Shown in pieces: positions 22,848 through 35,491 of a DNA stretch of 64,000 bases. The first letter of the stretch is position 1, and each line of letters begins with the position of its first letter. The stretch covers positions 4,524,001-4,588,000 of the forward strand of contig CM073590.1 in assembly GCA_037074705.1 (NCBI GenBank). Reading direction: 5' to 3'. Source of the DNA: Zhengitettix transpicula. Its lineage: Eukaryota; Arthropoda; Insecta; Orthoptera; Tetrigidae. Both the position numbers and the translations under genes were made by a program. The notes beneath the pieces are model-generated. The model was not told the DNA's origin and did no database searches. It saw only the letters and a program-made list of their open reading frames with translations.

Positions 22848-24655
22848 TGAACCAAAAGCCGATTAATCTTACGACGTTTCTTCACCAAATAAGCAGACCT
22901 TATGACCTACTCAGATAATTGTCTGTGTACTTGAGAATTTCTACCGTTTTCAGAAAAAACAACGTAAGTTTATGCGTTTTTTGGTTCAAATATGACTTAT
23001 TATTGACTATTTTCACATGTTGATATTAATAAATCAGACATTAATATTTCTTATCTTTAACTTTAAATTATTTTCAAAATTTGATGTTTTGGTGAATACA
23101 TTTATGCTAATTTGCCACTTAAGTCGAAAGTATTCTCCAAGAATGAAAATGTAATCGTTATTCCCATTTTTTTAATCATTTGCGTTTTTAGTTAATTATC
23201 TGACTTTGTTATTATGGTCATAAAGTCGTTGCCAAATGAAAAAAATGCTCGCAAATAATTTTATTTTTGTGTTCCCATCTGTTTCCTTTGGCTTGATATC
23301 AACATCGAAACTCTGATTTTCAGTTCTTAATTTTGTGTAACAGTCGTCAGGACTGTCCTTAGTTGCAGTGTTCTTATGAATTGTTCTTTTATTTAAATCT
23401 CATTAAACGCATGAAAGTTCTTGCAAGGTCAGTACATATTATTGTTATATTCGTTCAGATTTTGGTTTCAAAATTTAAACGCCGAGAAATTAGTATTCTC
23501 AACAATAGACTTTGTATTTCTCGGCAGAAATATTCCTATAATTTTACACATTATATTTAAATTTTATGCCTTTTAAATATATATATTTGCATCTTCATCC
23601 TAGCCTCACCTGGTTGAAAGCCCAAGGCTTCCATATTGAATTACAATATTATAAAAAAAATCTATTACATAATACCTCCCTGGAAGAATATCAAAAGAAA
23701 AAGACTTTCCTCAGAAGAATGGAGGAATAAAAGGTAGTGTCGTATACTCTGTAAATAACAGAACTACAATCCCACACTCCTTCATTAAAGCCACATAAAT
23801 GTATTCCTTACTTATTTCATTGGAACCCATCACGAAAATTGATAAGAAAAAGCACATATGTCTTTCACAGCTTGAAAATAACCAACAAAACAGAAAAACT
23901 GAAATTACCAAAAAAATGCAAATAATCGTGAACTATATCAAAAAGAGTCAAAACAGTAACCAAAATTACAGTGTAGCATGGATAACCTGTTAACAAGGCA
24001 TAAAATAATTGGAAATTCAATAGTCGTATCGAATATTAAATTTAACCATCACTTCCCAAGACGTCTGAAACCTAATTAAAAAGAAATTGTAAAAACACTG
24101 GAACGACAGCTGTAAAAAAAACTGAAAATACATCAAACTACCACCATTTTTCGGAAATAATTATAAAGCCGAAAAGAAATCGCGGAGATAGAAACGTCGC
24201 CTTCAGAATTAGGAATGATTATTCAGCCTTGTTGCGACCACGTGAGGAATGGTTGCCTCGGACTTTTTTTAAAAAAAAAATCAGTGAAGATATTAAATAT
24301 GTTATGTGTTTTGGGGATAAGGCGTTACAATAATTTGGTAAGTTGTTTGTTGCGTTTCGTTAACTTTCTTTCGTATTTGTTTACATTACTCAATTCATAT
24401 TCAAATTTAACTATCTGTAAATATCTCTTCTATAGGAAGAAAATAAGAAGAAGGAACAAAGTTTAGCGAAACGTTGTGTATTTCTAAAAAGTGTCTGTCA
24501 AAGTTCATCAATTACTTTGTTATAAATAATATATTATTTACAGACTTGATAGTAACAATTGTTAGAATATTCATACACGCCAAACTAAAAACAATAATTA
24601 CTGGAACAAAGGAATACAAAAGCAGCATCAAACATGACTTGTCTTATCTCTGGTT
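22848..24655. other. Unannotated AT-rich stretch
   Basis: Several short frames (for example 23799-23993 and 24215-24466 on plus) have AT-driven composition, rich in Lys, Asn, Ile and Phe, and no recognisable family. Around 23590-23700 there is a slightly more complex segment without a clear match. Confidence 0.35.
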
Positions 24656-25047
24656 TTTTGAACTAAGGTTCCCTCAAGGCGAGGCACTTCGGTCTGTTTT
24701 GAGAGGTGTATGTTCCGGGGTCGCAGACCTGGGGCAAACGGGAAGAGTTGTCCTCTATTCCTATAGGAATAGTCGGCTAACTGCCTCCTAAACTGGACAA
24801 GTCATGCTACCCAGAGCATTGGAAGGGCGTGGGTCAAGTAGCAAATACCCGACCTACCTCATGCAGATTTTTCTAGGGTTTTCCCTGCATCACAGTTAGG
24901 CGAATTGCTGGGTACGATCCTTAAACCATAGCCCGGGGACCTTAGTTAACCCTTGACTACCTTCCTCTACCTTTCCGCATCCTTCCTTTCACTCCCTTTT
25001 TTGTGCTATAAGAGGGGAGTTGCCACTATGTGGATTACCTTATACAC
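24656..25047 (+). mobile_element. Family R interspersed repeat
   Basis: It begins with TTGAACTAAGGTTCCCTCAA and continues GAGAGGTGTATGTTCCGGGG. After a deletion it has the core GCATTGGAAGGGCGTGGG, CCGACCTACCTCATGCAG, TTTTCCCTGCATCA and TAGGCGAATTGC. It ends CTATAAGAGGGGAG, then ATGTGGATTACC, followed by T/A-rich DNA. It is 5'-truncated relative to 48028-48535. Confidence 0.75.
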
Positions 25048-25560
25048 CTTTTACTTTTTTTTCCTCATGAAAAATATTATTTAAATTACAATTACAACTT
25101 CGAAATTAAGTGACAAATATAATACCGTAGGCATTAATCACAAAACTCTCTGAAATACTATATATATAAATATTTTGTCAATATAAAAACTGACTAATAT
25201 TTTATTTAATGACAAGTAATGTCCACCCATTTTATAAGTCTTCAATTTTTAACTCATTTAGTTTTAATTATAATTATACACATTATTTATTATACAATAT
25301 ATTATTTACATAATAAATAAATGTTATTAGCTTTTATAAGCACATTCTTTATCATGTTCTACACTGACTCACCAATTTATTATGAGAACCCCATGCGTAC
25401 ATCTTTCGGCCATCTTTTAACCTTTAATACTAATTCTTCTTGTCATTGACTATACGAAATATTTAAGCATGATGCGAAAAATATGACACCATTTCTGGTG
25501 AATAGCACAGCCCAGTTGTGGGAGATTTGTTGGTTGTTGATCCAAGTGCCGAATGGTTCC
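25048..25560. other. Unannotated AT-rich stretch
   Basis: AT-rich; nothing recognised. Confidence 0.4.
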
Positions 25561-25564
25561 TTCA

Positions 25565-25610
25565 AATTCGTCTCACAATTGCTCTTAATTGAGCAATTGT
25601 GAGACGAATT
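25565..25610. repeat. Perfect 20-bp-stem hairpin
   Basis: The left arm AATTCGTCTCACAATTGCTC (25565-25584) and the right arm GAGCAATTGTGAGACGAATT (25591-25610) are exact reverse complements, separated by the 6-base loop TTAATT. It lies in a non-repetitive, GC-richer segment of unknown nature (25480-25760). A perfect stem in an otherwise decayed landscape suggests a recent origin or selection. Confidence 0.9.
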
Positions 25611-27254
25611 ATGTGAGATCTAATTATTTTCGCGTCCAAAGTATCTTTCATGATTCCGAATCCTTTCCCGCATAATATGAGCGCTTTGTCATCTTGTTGG
25701 AAGTAGCCATGATCATTGATCATTGCAGTACACCATCAAAATAAGATGGGATGAACATCATCATATACGTGCTGTATAAACGACGGACAGTGAGTTCAGA
25801 GATAATTTGATAGGAATTCTGATTAAGATCTGCAGTAATTTGATACATTGTTGCCCGTATTTTGTCTTGTACCAGTATAACTACTCTCAGTTTTCAATGA
25901 CGCACACTACTCGCACTTTCAGTTTTCCGGCTCACAGCTCAGTATTTAAACACTTTTTATCAGCAATTTCTCTTCAACATTTAATGAATACAATTGTTTA
26001 GCTGATTCACGCTACCTGGTTTTAGCGCCAGGAAACATCCAATGTTCAAATGCTGCATAATCGCGTCGTTTACCCAAATCTTCATAAACAACCCACTTGT
26101 ACTTCCATAGCGAACAACCTGCTTCCCTTTACAAATCTAGACACTTCAGTGCGATATAATAGCTAATTTTTCTAAAAACAACAGTTTAGTCGTAATAATC
26201 TGACCTGTCAGTGCATGTTTGCTACGATACGATGTTACGATTTTTTATATTAATAAATATCAATTTATTTAATATCTTGAATTGATGAGGATCCATACAT
26301 GGACTGAAATATTTTGCAAATTAAACGATTAATATAATTTTTTAATTTTATTCTCTATTGACCTTTACTCCTTCAATCATTATTTATGAATCATACGCAC
26401 CCATTGTACAGTTGTTCCCAAAAACTGCATGATGCTTGTAATGAATTTAAACTTCTTCAGACTCGGCAGTTGTGAGAAGCTAGCAGCCATCTCAAGATGT
26501 GATCATATCCATTAGCCAGGGTTGGGTTAATCTTATTTGACTGACGAGTCGGCCATTAAGAGGAGCTAACGACATTTGCGGTCTCACGGGCGACTTGCAC
26601 CTACACAGGAGCTTCCGGAGACAGGTTCATGTTATATTTGTTACTCGAAGAAAATAAGCACACGTGTTGATTCCCAAACCTCAAAGGCTTTCCTTCATTA
26701 TTGATACGAATCAGATTTTCTTCCATAAATATGGTGGTTCACGAAAATCGAAGGGAAGTATTCAGGGCACGGTTTAACTCTTCCTTAAGTGAGTTAATTG
26801 GACTCCATAATAACTCAATATAAAAAATCGTACGACAGCCATATAGTCGCAAGTATTGAACCAAAAAATAAATCTGAAGGACACATTGTGAGAGATAACA
26901 AATAAAATTCTCACATAATATCGAAGGCATCATAGACAACCATTCTGATCAGACTGATATCTGGACATGAGAGGCATCTGATGTTCACGAAGAAATGATG
27001 TAAAAATGGTAAAACTGCTATTGAGTCTGCGCCCAAACAAAATTGACTTGAAATAATAAAGTTAAATAATAATATTTACAGATGTACCTGGAGCAATTGT
27101 ACTAGCTGGTGTAAATCTTATTTTAAATTTCATTACATTGAGACTAAAAAAAATTCTTAGTTTATAAAACCGAACTGACCTTTAAAATCCCTGAAAATCG
27201 TCAACTGAACTTCCTTCTTCTACTTCCTCTTCGTCATCATTGTCCTCTTCATAT
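25611..27254. other. Unannotated stretch
   Basis: Mostly AT-rich. Around 26500-26640 there is a GC-richer segment with no recognisable product. No shared repeats. Confidence 0.35.
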
Positions 27255-27600
27255 ATAAGATGGTCCTCACTGCCATCGAGGGGCTGTCAATATACATCTC
27301 GCTCATCCGCTCGATCCGGGAATACGCCTCACCCGTATGGGCCAGCGCAGCATGGAGAAGATCTTCGCCCTCCAGAGGAAGTGCCTCCGACGAGCGCTAC
27401 ATCTACCGCCACGGATCTCCAACGCCGTAGTTTGGGACCTGGCAGGAATGGATAATCTGTGGGAACGGATTCTAGAAACCTCTGTAAGGTTCTATCGTAG
27501 GTCCCACGATTCTGGCAAAGAGCTGGTTTCACCGCTAGGTCGGTACGACCCTGAAAGAAAGGTAAACAGGAACCGACTTTTGTCGATCTTCCTGTAATGT
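27255..27600 (+). pseudogene. LINE reverse-transcriptase C-terminal remnant (Jockey/R1-like)
   Basis: From about 27260 one frame encodes LTAIEGLSIYISLIRSIREY and then ASPVWASAAW. After a single frame change near 27345 the protein continues KIFALQRKCLRRALHLPP and reaches ...WDLAGMDNLWERI, stopping at 27595-27597. A YASPVW block followed by a LQ.KCLR block is the usual region just after the RT domain in Jockey/I/R1-group non-LTR elements. The segment is markedly GC-richer than its flanks, suggesting a relatively young insertion from a GC-rich element. The RT catalytic core is absent. Confidence 0.7.
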
Positions 27601-27989
27601 ATCACCAAATTCCCGCTTTTTATTACTTATTTTTCTTTATATTATATTATAATATTAACTTATTAATTTTACAAGCCCTTTTACAGCTTGTATGCCACTG
27701 TGACATATATTTATATATACATAGAAATATACATATAATTATATATATTATCTATTGAAACCCAACATCCCCCAATCCACAGCAATTCGAAAGTGGGGAG
27801 AACGTCGGACCTTCAGAATAAGCGGAAGGGGAAGAAGATGAAGCAGCAGCAGAGGCTCTAGTGAGAATTAATGAGACTATGAATGAGTGTGTGATTCTTT
27901 TGTCAGGTAGCCGTAATGGCATTTTCCTTACGTTATGTATGAATGAGTATACCAAATGATGACACTTTTGTAATGACAAAATATTAGTC
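27601..27989. other. Unannotated AT-rich spacer
   Basis: It contains a short AT microsatellite near 27705-27750 and a purine-rich segment at 27790-27860. It may include the far end of the adjacent pogo-like element, but no terminal repeat was found. Confidence 0.35.
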
Positions 27990-28640
27990 CGTTAAAGGTA
28001 TATAAATCGTCATCGCGGAGCAGATTCCACGAGGAAGAAAGTCCGACCACTAGACTAGGAGGCGGGACCTCCAGTTAGATGTCAGCGCTGCTGCTCGACT
28101 GTTTTATCCACTGACACACTTGTTGACTGTAGGTCGTTTTAAAGCTCCTCTTCGGCGTGAGTTCATGTTGGGTTTCATCCGTCATCCATTTGTTCCATTC
28201 CTCTCTCATTTTAAATGGTTTATTTATCGAGACGTCAAGAGGTTGTAATTGTGAAGTAAGTCAAGCAAACTCTGTATTTCCCTGTATCAATTTCTTTTTT
28301 ACAGAATTTTGCAAATGACTGCTAAACTGATCTAGCACAAGAAAAGAACTGTTCTTCAATAAAGCACCTTTCCTTCTCTCCCACATTCTGTTAATCCATA
28401 CCAGCCTCGTCAATCCAATCCTTCGTTCGTCGCACCGGTGTACTGAATTGAATCCAATGTTGCCAGATAGAGACATGTTTCCGCGGGGTCGAATATATGG
28501 CCATTTTTAAGACTGGCTGGAATTTTAAATCAAACACTGGACATTTTTATATTAATTTCGAGTATAAGACTCACCTGAATTTTGGAGGCAATTTTTTGAA
28601 GAAAAATGGGCGTCTTATAGTCCGTAAAATACGGTTTGCC
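27990..28640 (-). pseudogene. pogo/Tigger-like DDE transposase remnant with one terminal repeat
   Basis: The minus strand from 28476 encodes RIGLTRLVWINRMW, then GALLKNSSFLVLDQFSSH and SVKKKLIQGNTEFA. After a stop come LTSQLQPLDVSINKPFK (about 28255-28205), W..W and HELTP. This is the order of pogo/Tigger (JRK/POGK-like) transposases around the second catalytic Asp (in LVLDQF). The minus-strand upstream end has a TTTTACGGACTATAAGACGC-type segment at about 28640-28610, typical of termini of this group. The N-terminal DNA-binding and first-Asp regions are missing. Internally deleted and dead. Confidence 0.75.
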
Positions 28641-28800
28641 ACTTCCAAACTAAAAATTAATTAAAATGAAAAAATTTACGTCTGATTGAAAATAATTAAT
28701 AAGAATGAATAAAATAGAATCTAACTCGACGTTGATATTGGTTGTCCTTTTCAATTGAAGATAATGTATCACATTACTATTACCAATTTTTTAATACTAT

Positions 28801-29030
28801 GAAAGATAGCCAAATACAGACAAAAAAGTGATAATATAAATAGCACACAACGTTTCTGAGATCCCTGTCCCTTTCCTCAGGTTCGAAGAAGAGCTTAGAG
28901 CGACAGAACTGCAAAACTGACAAGGGCAGTTGTGTCGCTCTAGGTTCTTCTTCGCACCTGAGGAAAGGGACAGGGATCTCAGAAACGTTGTGTATTATCA
29001 CTTTTTTGTTGGAATTGCCTATCTTTCTTA
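28801..29030. mobile_element. Penelope-type palindromic terminal repeat, solo copy
   Basis: The left arm runs GATAGCCAAATACAGAC, AAAAAGTGATAATATAAAT, ACAACGTTTCTGAGATCC and GAGCGACAGAACTGC. The right arm is the inverted image, ending ACTTTTTTGTTGG and CCTATCTTTCTTA. The symmetry centre is near 28915. This is the best preserved example; the two arms are nearly complementary over about 100 bp. No coding sequence. Confidence 0.75.
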
Positions 29031-30581
29031 TTCATTAGAAATTAATTAGGTTAAACGCAAATTTTTAATCTTCTGTGCGAGTTTTACGTTGATATAGAAT
29101 CTGATGTGGCAATACTTTGTTTTAAATGAAGTTACAAAATTATATTAAAATTTAACACATGAAAAATAAGGAAATATTTTATAATAATACCAGTTTTTTA
29201 ACTGCAATTATTAGCATATTTTTCTTACATTTCTGTAATGGACGTAGTGTAAGAATATTTTTATTATATTCATTACACTTAAAATAGTCATTTTTTATGT
29301 TAATTATGAAATTAGAGAGGAACTTTGAACATGTAAGTTATTATACCGACTCTTTAAGTATATATATGGTTATTTATTTATTTATTAGACTATATCATTT
29401 TCTTAATTTTTGATACATCTGGCAACTAAAAATTAATTGATAATATTGGAATTACTCAAAGAGTCACAAACTTTGGGTTGAAACGTTGTGTGATTTATCG
29501 AATATTAAATATAACTTTATTAATGCACTCATTTAATAAATTTCTTATGACTTAGTTGGCCATAAATAATTATATTACTTTGCAAATTGTCAGATTATTG
29601 AATTTGAATAGGCGTATTCAATGTTCGTCCTTATAACAGCGCAAGGGAATAGAGAGACTTTCCGGCAACAGTTCGGGCTTACATTGCGATTCCACCACTA
29701 CAATCGAAGACCATTATTGCAATTCCCGAGAAGCTTTGATATAATAGTAGATATTATTCCTCTACTGGCCTCTACAGGTAAATGGAGCGGCGGCTAAGGT
29801 TGTGTATCCTCTCGGTGCTTCCTACATCTACGGACGGACAGCCATGTAATATTTGCATGTTAAGTGGAATGGTTGTTGAGATACAAGAGCCTATACGCCC
29901 TGACCCCACCCGCCCCCACAATCAATTCAGGGCTGAAACTACACGTGTATTTGTATTGTAAGTAATTTAGGTATAGGGTTAAAACAATGTATCTCAATAC
30001 TGCTGATATTTTATGCACCCCAAGCAAGTGGGCAATTTATTGTTCGTAAATTATCTAAATTCAATTGTAAGAAACCATAAATGTGTAATGTGTGGAGTAA
30101 ATTCGTGTTCAAATTAAATATCTGTTAAAGATGGAATTGTCATATTGAACGCCGAATATACCCTACTTACAACCGTTTCTTTTCTATATAGATATGTCTG
30201 AAACTGTAACTCAAATATGGAAACATAATTTTTGCCCGAAAAATAACAAAAGTAAAAAGCAATTTATAATTATTGTTACAATTAAACTCTGGGAAATTTG
30301 TGACATTTTTGAACGCACGTAAGTGTAATAAGCTAATGTCGAAAGACCTATGAGTACAAGAAAATACTTCCAGCTTTCAATTAAAACAAAATGAAGGCTG
30401 AAAGAGATATAAAAACATGTCAACAAGAAAAATATGTACATGATGAATAAAAATATGGGTAACAAATAACACATCGAATTACAATTCTACATTTTACGTC
30501 ATACAGAATCTGAAATAAGAAATTATTTAAAAGGAATTCACACTCAATTCATAATCAGTATGGCAATAAAGAAAAAATTAA
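29031..30581. other. Unannotated AT-rich stretch
   Basis: 29640-29940 is GC-richer and non-repetitive with no recognisable product. The rest is AT-rich. Confidence 0.35.
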
Positions 30582-33500
30582 TCTAATAAATAAAGCAGAG
30601 TGTTTGTTTGTATATTTGTTTGTATATTTGTATTCCTTATACAAATTTTATCGCGTGGACAGAATTCAACAAAAATTAGTATCTATATTCTGCCAAAATC
30701 GAGAACCGTTACTGTGGGAGTGAGAAACCCCCAGAATAACCGTGGAAATAATTATAATTGAAATAAGTTACGAATTAGTGTTAAATTTCTTTGCGAGACG
30801 ATGACGTCATAAATTTTCAAGACATTGACGCATCATAAAAATATAGTTCTGTATTTCGTATTGAAATAAAGCAGATATATTTTGATTGAATAAAAAGTAA
30901 ATTTTTTTTCAGTAATACTCCATCAAATAGTAATAAAAAACAATACGAAATACTTTACCATCCTTGCGCAAAGTTAATTTGGAAATAAGAAATATCGTCT
31001 CCATCTTTAATAACGCCAATATGGCGCCTTATAATACATTCAAATGTGGGTCGGTCGAGATTTATAAAATTTTAAATATAACGTATTATTGTATCCTGTA
31101 TAATATATCAGAAGATAATAAGATTTGTCTAAGGTACGACTGCTGAATTATATGTTTGTAACTATAAAAGTATTCAAAATGACGTACGGAACACCGAAAG
31201 TTTTTATGGTCGTTATTCAATTAATGCACTCTCAGTCAAAGGTATGTACAGAAATACGAACATTTATATTGAATTAAAAGTACAATTAATTGTACTTCAC
31301 GCAACGTATTTCTATAAATTTGTATAAATGTAAACAAATTATTGCGTGCAATTTGTGTCGTGAAACAAAAATTTTAGGTTAGGATAGCAGTATTTGTTTT
31401 TCATTTTTGGGAACGACGTTATAGAACTTCAATTTCTGTGAAATGAAGCTAAGCAAAAATATTGAATACTAAGTATAATTTATTATGAAAGGTTATACAA
31501 TCCATTGCATTAATTTTCTTTTAAATAACTTGACTTTTGACGTGGAATATTTAACGGGATCAGGGACCAATATGTTTCCCAATTATATCTTGCAATACGC
31601 ACAGGAAGATACATAAAATTATGATAAAAACATTACTTAAATTTTCAAAATTGATATTTTATTATTGAAGACAGCGTATTTCGTAATGTTTTGTATTAAT
31701 TTTAAACAATGCTACCAACTGCAGATTGCTAAAACGACCAAATATTATTTTCAGATGGAAAAATTATATATCTACAAATTTAGTAATTGTTTTAAATAGT
31801 GTATATATATATATATACTATTTAAAACTAGCTAAAAGAAGATATATATGGCTTCTATTATATAAAATTGCCTTATGCGGGTATGTATTTGTGTATACAT
31901 GTGGGTATGTATATGGGTATGTTCCGCTTACAAATCTACACCCTCGAAGCATTTTCACCAAATTTCGTACACGTGTTCTTTGCGACAGGGAAACAAATGT
32001 TGTGCGGGTGTAACACGCCTACCACCCCCAGGAGCATGATTGGACGGTGGTGGAAATCTTCAAACATGCTAAAATGTCCGATATTTGCGTTGCATAAATA
32101 TTTTTCAGAGTTAATTAGATTTATAGTATTTCTACTCATGTGATTTTTATTAATTTTAACCCCTTGAGGCACGAGGGTTTAGCACATTAAGGGGTGGCGT
32201 TGGAGGGGGGTTACAAGTAAATAACGCTAAAAATACCGAGATTCGAGTCAACTCAAAGGTAATGGATGTCGCTGAGTTCATTTATGACAATCTGGGCAAC
32301 GCGCGGTTGTAGGATTGGGTAGGAAGGTTGGGCGGAGGGTAGAACTTTTAAAATAAGTTAACCCGCCGAATTTTGTATCAAATAAATATATTTCGGGAAT
32401 AATGATATTCATAATATTTCCCTACATGTTCTCCGTGTTTAATTTCACCTCGACAAATAATTATTTAATGCAAATATCGACCGTGTAACATGTTAGAAAA
32501 ATTCCACCCCAACCCTTGGGGTTAAAAGGCCAATTGAATGTCATAATTGAACACGGCGACATCCATTACCTTTGGTTTGACTCCAATCTCGGTTGTATGG
32601 TGGACGGGGGTTGAAATTTTCCAACATAATAAGCAGTCGATATTTGCGTCGATAAATATTTTCCTGGTTCACTGATATTTATAAAATGGCTCTACATGTT
32701 CCATATATGTAATATTAACCTCTTTCGGGGTTGGGAGGAGCACCCTTAGGAGTGGGGGAGGAGTTGATTTATATAAAAATAGCGCAAACACAATCGAGAT
32801 TGGACTCAAATCCAGGGTTATGGTTGTCAGTGAGTTTAATTCTGATATTCAAGTAATTGAATTAGCCATTTAACCCCAAGGTTGGAGTGGATGGGGGGTG
32901 GAATTTTTCTAACATGTTAAACGGTCGACATTTGCATTAAAGAATTAATTCTCGAGGTCAATGACATTGACAATATATCTACCAATGTTGTTTGTAAAAT
33001 TTAACCTTTTTCAGCATTAGAGGGAATCACACTTAGGAGAGGAGCTGGAAACATTCAAACATGCTAAAACAGCAGATATTTAGGCAGATAAACATTTTTG
33101 GGATCGAAGAGATAGATAGTAATTCAATCAATGTTATCTGAGTATAGTTTCAACCCCTTACATCATGGAAAAGGAGCACTCTTAGGGGTGAGGGTGGACG
33201 GTCATTATAAATAAATAACACGAGTAAAACCAATATTACAGTCAAACCCAGGTTTCTGGGTGTCGTAAAATGTAATTATTTTATTCAATTGCTCACTTAA
33301 CCCCCAGGGGCGGGAGAGAATGGGGTTGGAAATTTTCAAACATGTTAAAAGGTCTTTATTAACGGAAAATAATTTTTTTCAAGGTTAATTAATTTATAGT
33401 ATTTATACCCATTTTATGTATGTTTTCTACCGATTTTGTTTGTGTATAATTTCAACATCTTACGGCATGGTAGGGAAGTACGCGTAGAGATGGAGTTGTG

Positions 33501-34150
33501 TTTCATAAAACTAACCTCAAAAAACGAGATTCGAGTCACTTGGCAACGTGAGCAATGCACGAGATTTGGTGGGGGTGTGAGGGGCTCGCGGAGTTGGGCG
33601 CGGGAGGAAATTTTCAAACATTTTAAACGGTCGATATTCGCGTTAAATAATTATTTCTTGGGGTTAATGACTTTGATAGTATTTTTACCGATGTTGTTTG
33701 TGTACAATTTCAACCACTGTGAGTGGAGCAAGGTTAGCGGTTGGGGTGGAGGTACGTTGAGTTAAAATAACGCTAAAACAACCGAGATTCGAATCAATTC
33801 AGAGACTATGAATGTCGCTGAGTCTAATTGTGACACCCTTTGTAACGCGACGGGTTTGGGAGATATTGGGTGGGGGTAGAAATTTCCAGACAATGTAATC
33901 GGTCGATTTTTGCGTGGAATAAATACTTTTCGATTATCGCACATTTGTGGGTGTGGTCAGCTTCTAACATGTAAAAACGGCCGATTTATTTGTTCAATGC
34001 CTTCATCCGCCTTTAGCATGGGAGGTGAGCACATTTAGGGATAGTGATCGAGGAGCGTTACATAAAAATAGCGCAAAAGCAACCGAAATTGGTGACATAT
34101 CTAGAATTATGAATAAATGACATCTCGGGCAACGCCGGGCACCCAGCCAG
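30582..34150 (+). mobile_element. Helitron-like element, copy B, apparently complete (about 3.57 kb)
   Basis: It starts TCTAATAAATAAAGCAGAGTG after an A. It ends with a GC-rich segment CGGGCAACGCCGGGCACCCA then GCCAG, followed by T. The A|T insertion site, 5' TC, and a CTAG-like 3' end (CCAG here, CTAG in copy C) preceded by a GC-rich potential hairpin match Helitron structure from established knowledge. About 1.3 kb of unique AT-rich sequence precedes about 2.2 kb of tandem units. It is the reverse complement of 1-3760 over the shared part. No Rep/helicase frame is present, so it would depend on an autonomous partner. Confidence 0.6.
31900..34125. repeat. Degenerate tandem array, period about 283 bp, inside Helitron-like copy B
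   Basis: The unit landmark (AATAACGCTAAAA or AATAGCGCAAA) recurs near 32222, 32785, 33215, 33770 and 34067. Spacings are about 563, 430, 555 and 297, i.e. near multiples of 280. Units extend almost to the 3' terminus, so the array makes up about 60 percent of the element. Some units of copy A are missing here (near 32450-32640), so unit number differs between copies. Confidence 0.7.
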
Positions 34151-34807
34151 TTATGAATAAATTAGAAGTGCACTCTCGTCTAAAAAAAAATCCCTTCCGT
34201 AATGCAATGGCACGTCTATCCTCGGCGAAGAAGAATCTGGCTCCAAGTCATCATTTCATAATAAGTACCACAAATATTGAACAGGGTATGAATTAATAAA
34301 CTAGAAGTTCTACCTTTATCTGATATTACCCCACAGTCATTATTTTTCAACGACGGTTCGGTGTCACAGTTTTTTAGCTTTAGAACGATATATTAACATT
34401 TTCCCCAGTTTTATTTAATTCTATTCGTTTACAACATTACATAATAAATTACCTGTGTCTTTTCATTTTCTTTTCAAATAGACGTATTTGAATTCATGGC
34501 GTTGCCGTTTCTACGAGCGTAATTGCTGCTAGAAGTAACAGAACTATGCGTATTATTTAGATAAATGCCAAAACACACTAACATAGATAACTTAAATTAA
34601 CCATTAAGTAGACATATAAGATCTACAGGATTTTCAACCTGTGTAAAACGAAATATACTATTATCATACTCCAGGGACCCTGTGTACCTTTCATTCGTCC
34701 AGACACTGTCTACTAGGAAAGTAAATCTGAAATACCGCTAGGGGATACTAAAATAAGAAACAGTGGCTAAAAAGGAAAATTTTACGTCTGTTTTGAAAAT
34801 TAAAAAT
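34151..34807. other. Unannotated AT-rich spacer
   Basis: Flank of Helitron-like copy B. Nothing recognised. Confidence 0.4.
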
Positions 34808-35012
34808 CAGAAAAATAGTCAAATACAGACAAAAGAAGTGATGATATAATTACCACAGAACGTTTCTGGAAACAGACTTGTGCATTTGTGTCGCTTTAGG
34901 CTCTTGTATTTTTTAGTTTTTTTAACACCTGGAGAAGGGAACAAGGTATTCATAAACGTCGTGTAGTATTTATATCAGGACTTCTTTTGTCTGTATTTGA
35001 CTATTTTTCTTA
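34808..35012. mobile_element. Penelope-type palindromic terminal repeat, solo copy
   Basis: The left arm has GAAAAATAGTCAAATACAGAC, AAAAGAAGTGATGATATAAT and AACGTTTCTGG. The right arm has AAACGTCGTG, CTTCTTTTGTCTGTATTTGA and CTATTTTTCTTA as its mirror. The central part is shortened relative to 28801-29030. Confidence 0.65.
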
Positions 35013-35034
35013 ATATTAAACATGGGTTACGTTT

Positions 35035-35390
35035 GGCGATTTGAAGAGCCCCCGCGCGTCTACCTATGCTATTTTCCGCTTACACTTAATCTTGTGGTTA
35101 AATATTGCAAACGAAATATCTATAAAAAAATTTATGTATAAAATTGTTAATATATGCAATCATGTATTTGAAATTAATGTAATTCGTAAATTGTTAGTAG
35201 AAATCTCTGATGAAGAACCAAATATTCATCAGTCTGATTCTGATGGTGATAATTGAGACCAAATATTTTATGTGATTCAATGATAGAGATTGTGAATCCT
35301 CTGACACGGAATATAATGAAAGTGATATTTACATCGGAAACGATAGCAAACACGGAAGAACAAAAATAACTTCCTCCACAGTCATAAACC
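35035..35390 (+). pseudogene. Possible piggyBac-like transposase N-terminal fragment
   Basis: A 71-codon frame (35041-35256) ends in an acidic stretch EISDEEPNIHQSDSDGDN. A following frame continues DCESSDTEYNESDIYIGND. Acidic Ser/Asp/Glu-rich N-termini leading to a Y-IGKD-type motif are typical of piggyBac-like transposases. The similarity is short and compositional, no catalytic core is present, and no TTAA-flanked terminus was found. The assignment is tentative. Confidence 0.25.
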
Positions 35391-35491
35391 TGTTGTAAAA
35401 TGTACTTAAAAGGATCTCAAATCATCTATTTATTTTTCTTTATGTCTTCAAGTGAATTACAGTAAGATACGCTACATCATACACAACTAAG

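Noticed and set aside
28020..28100. A-box-like TCTAGTGGTCGGAC on the minus strand
   Set aside because: No B box at the right spacing, and the position lies inside the pogo-like fragment.
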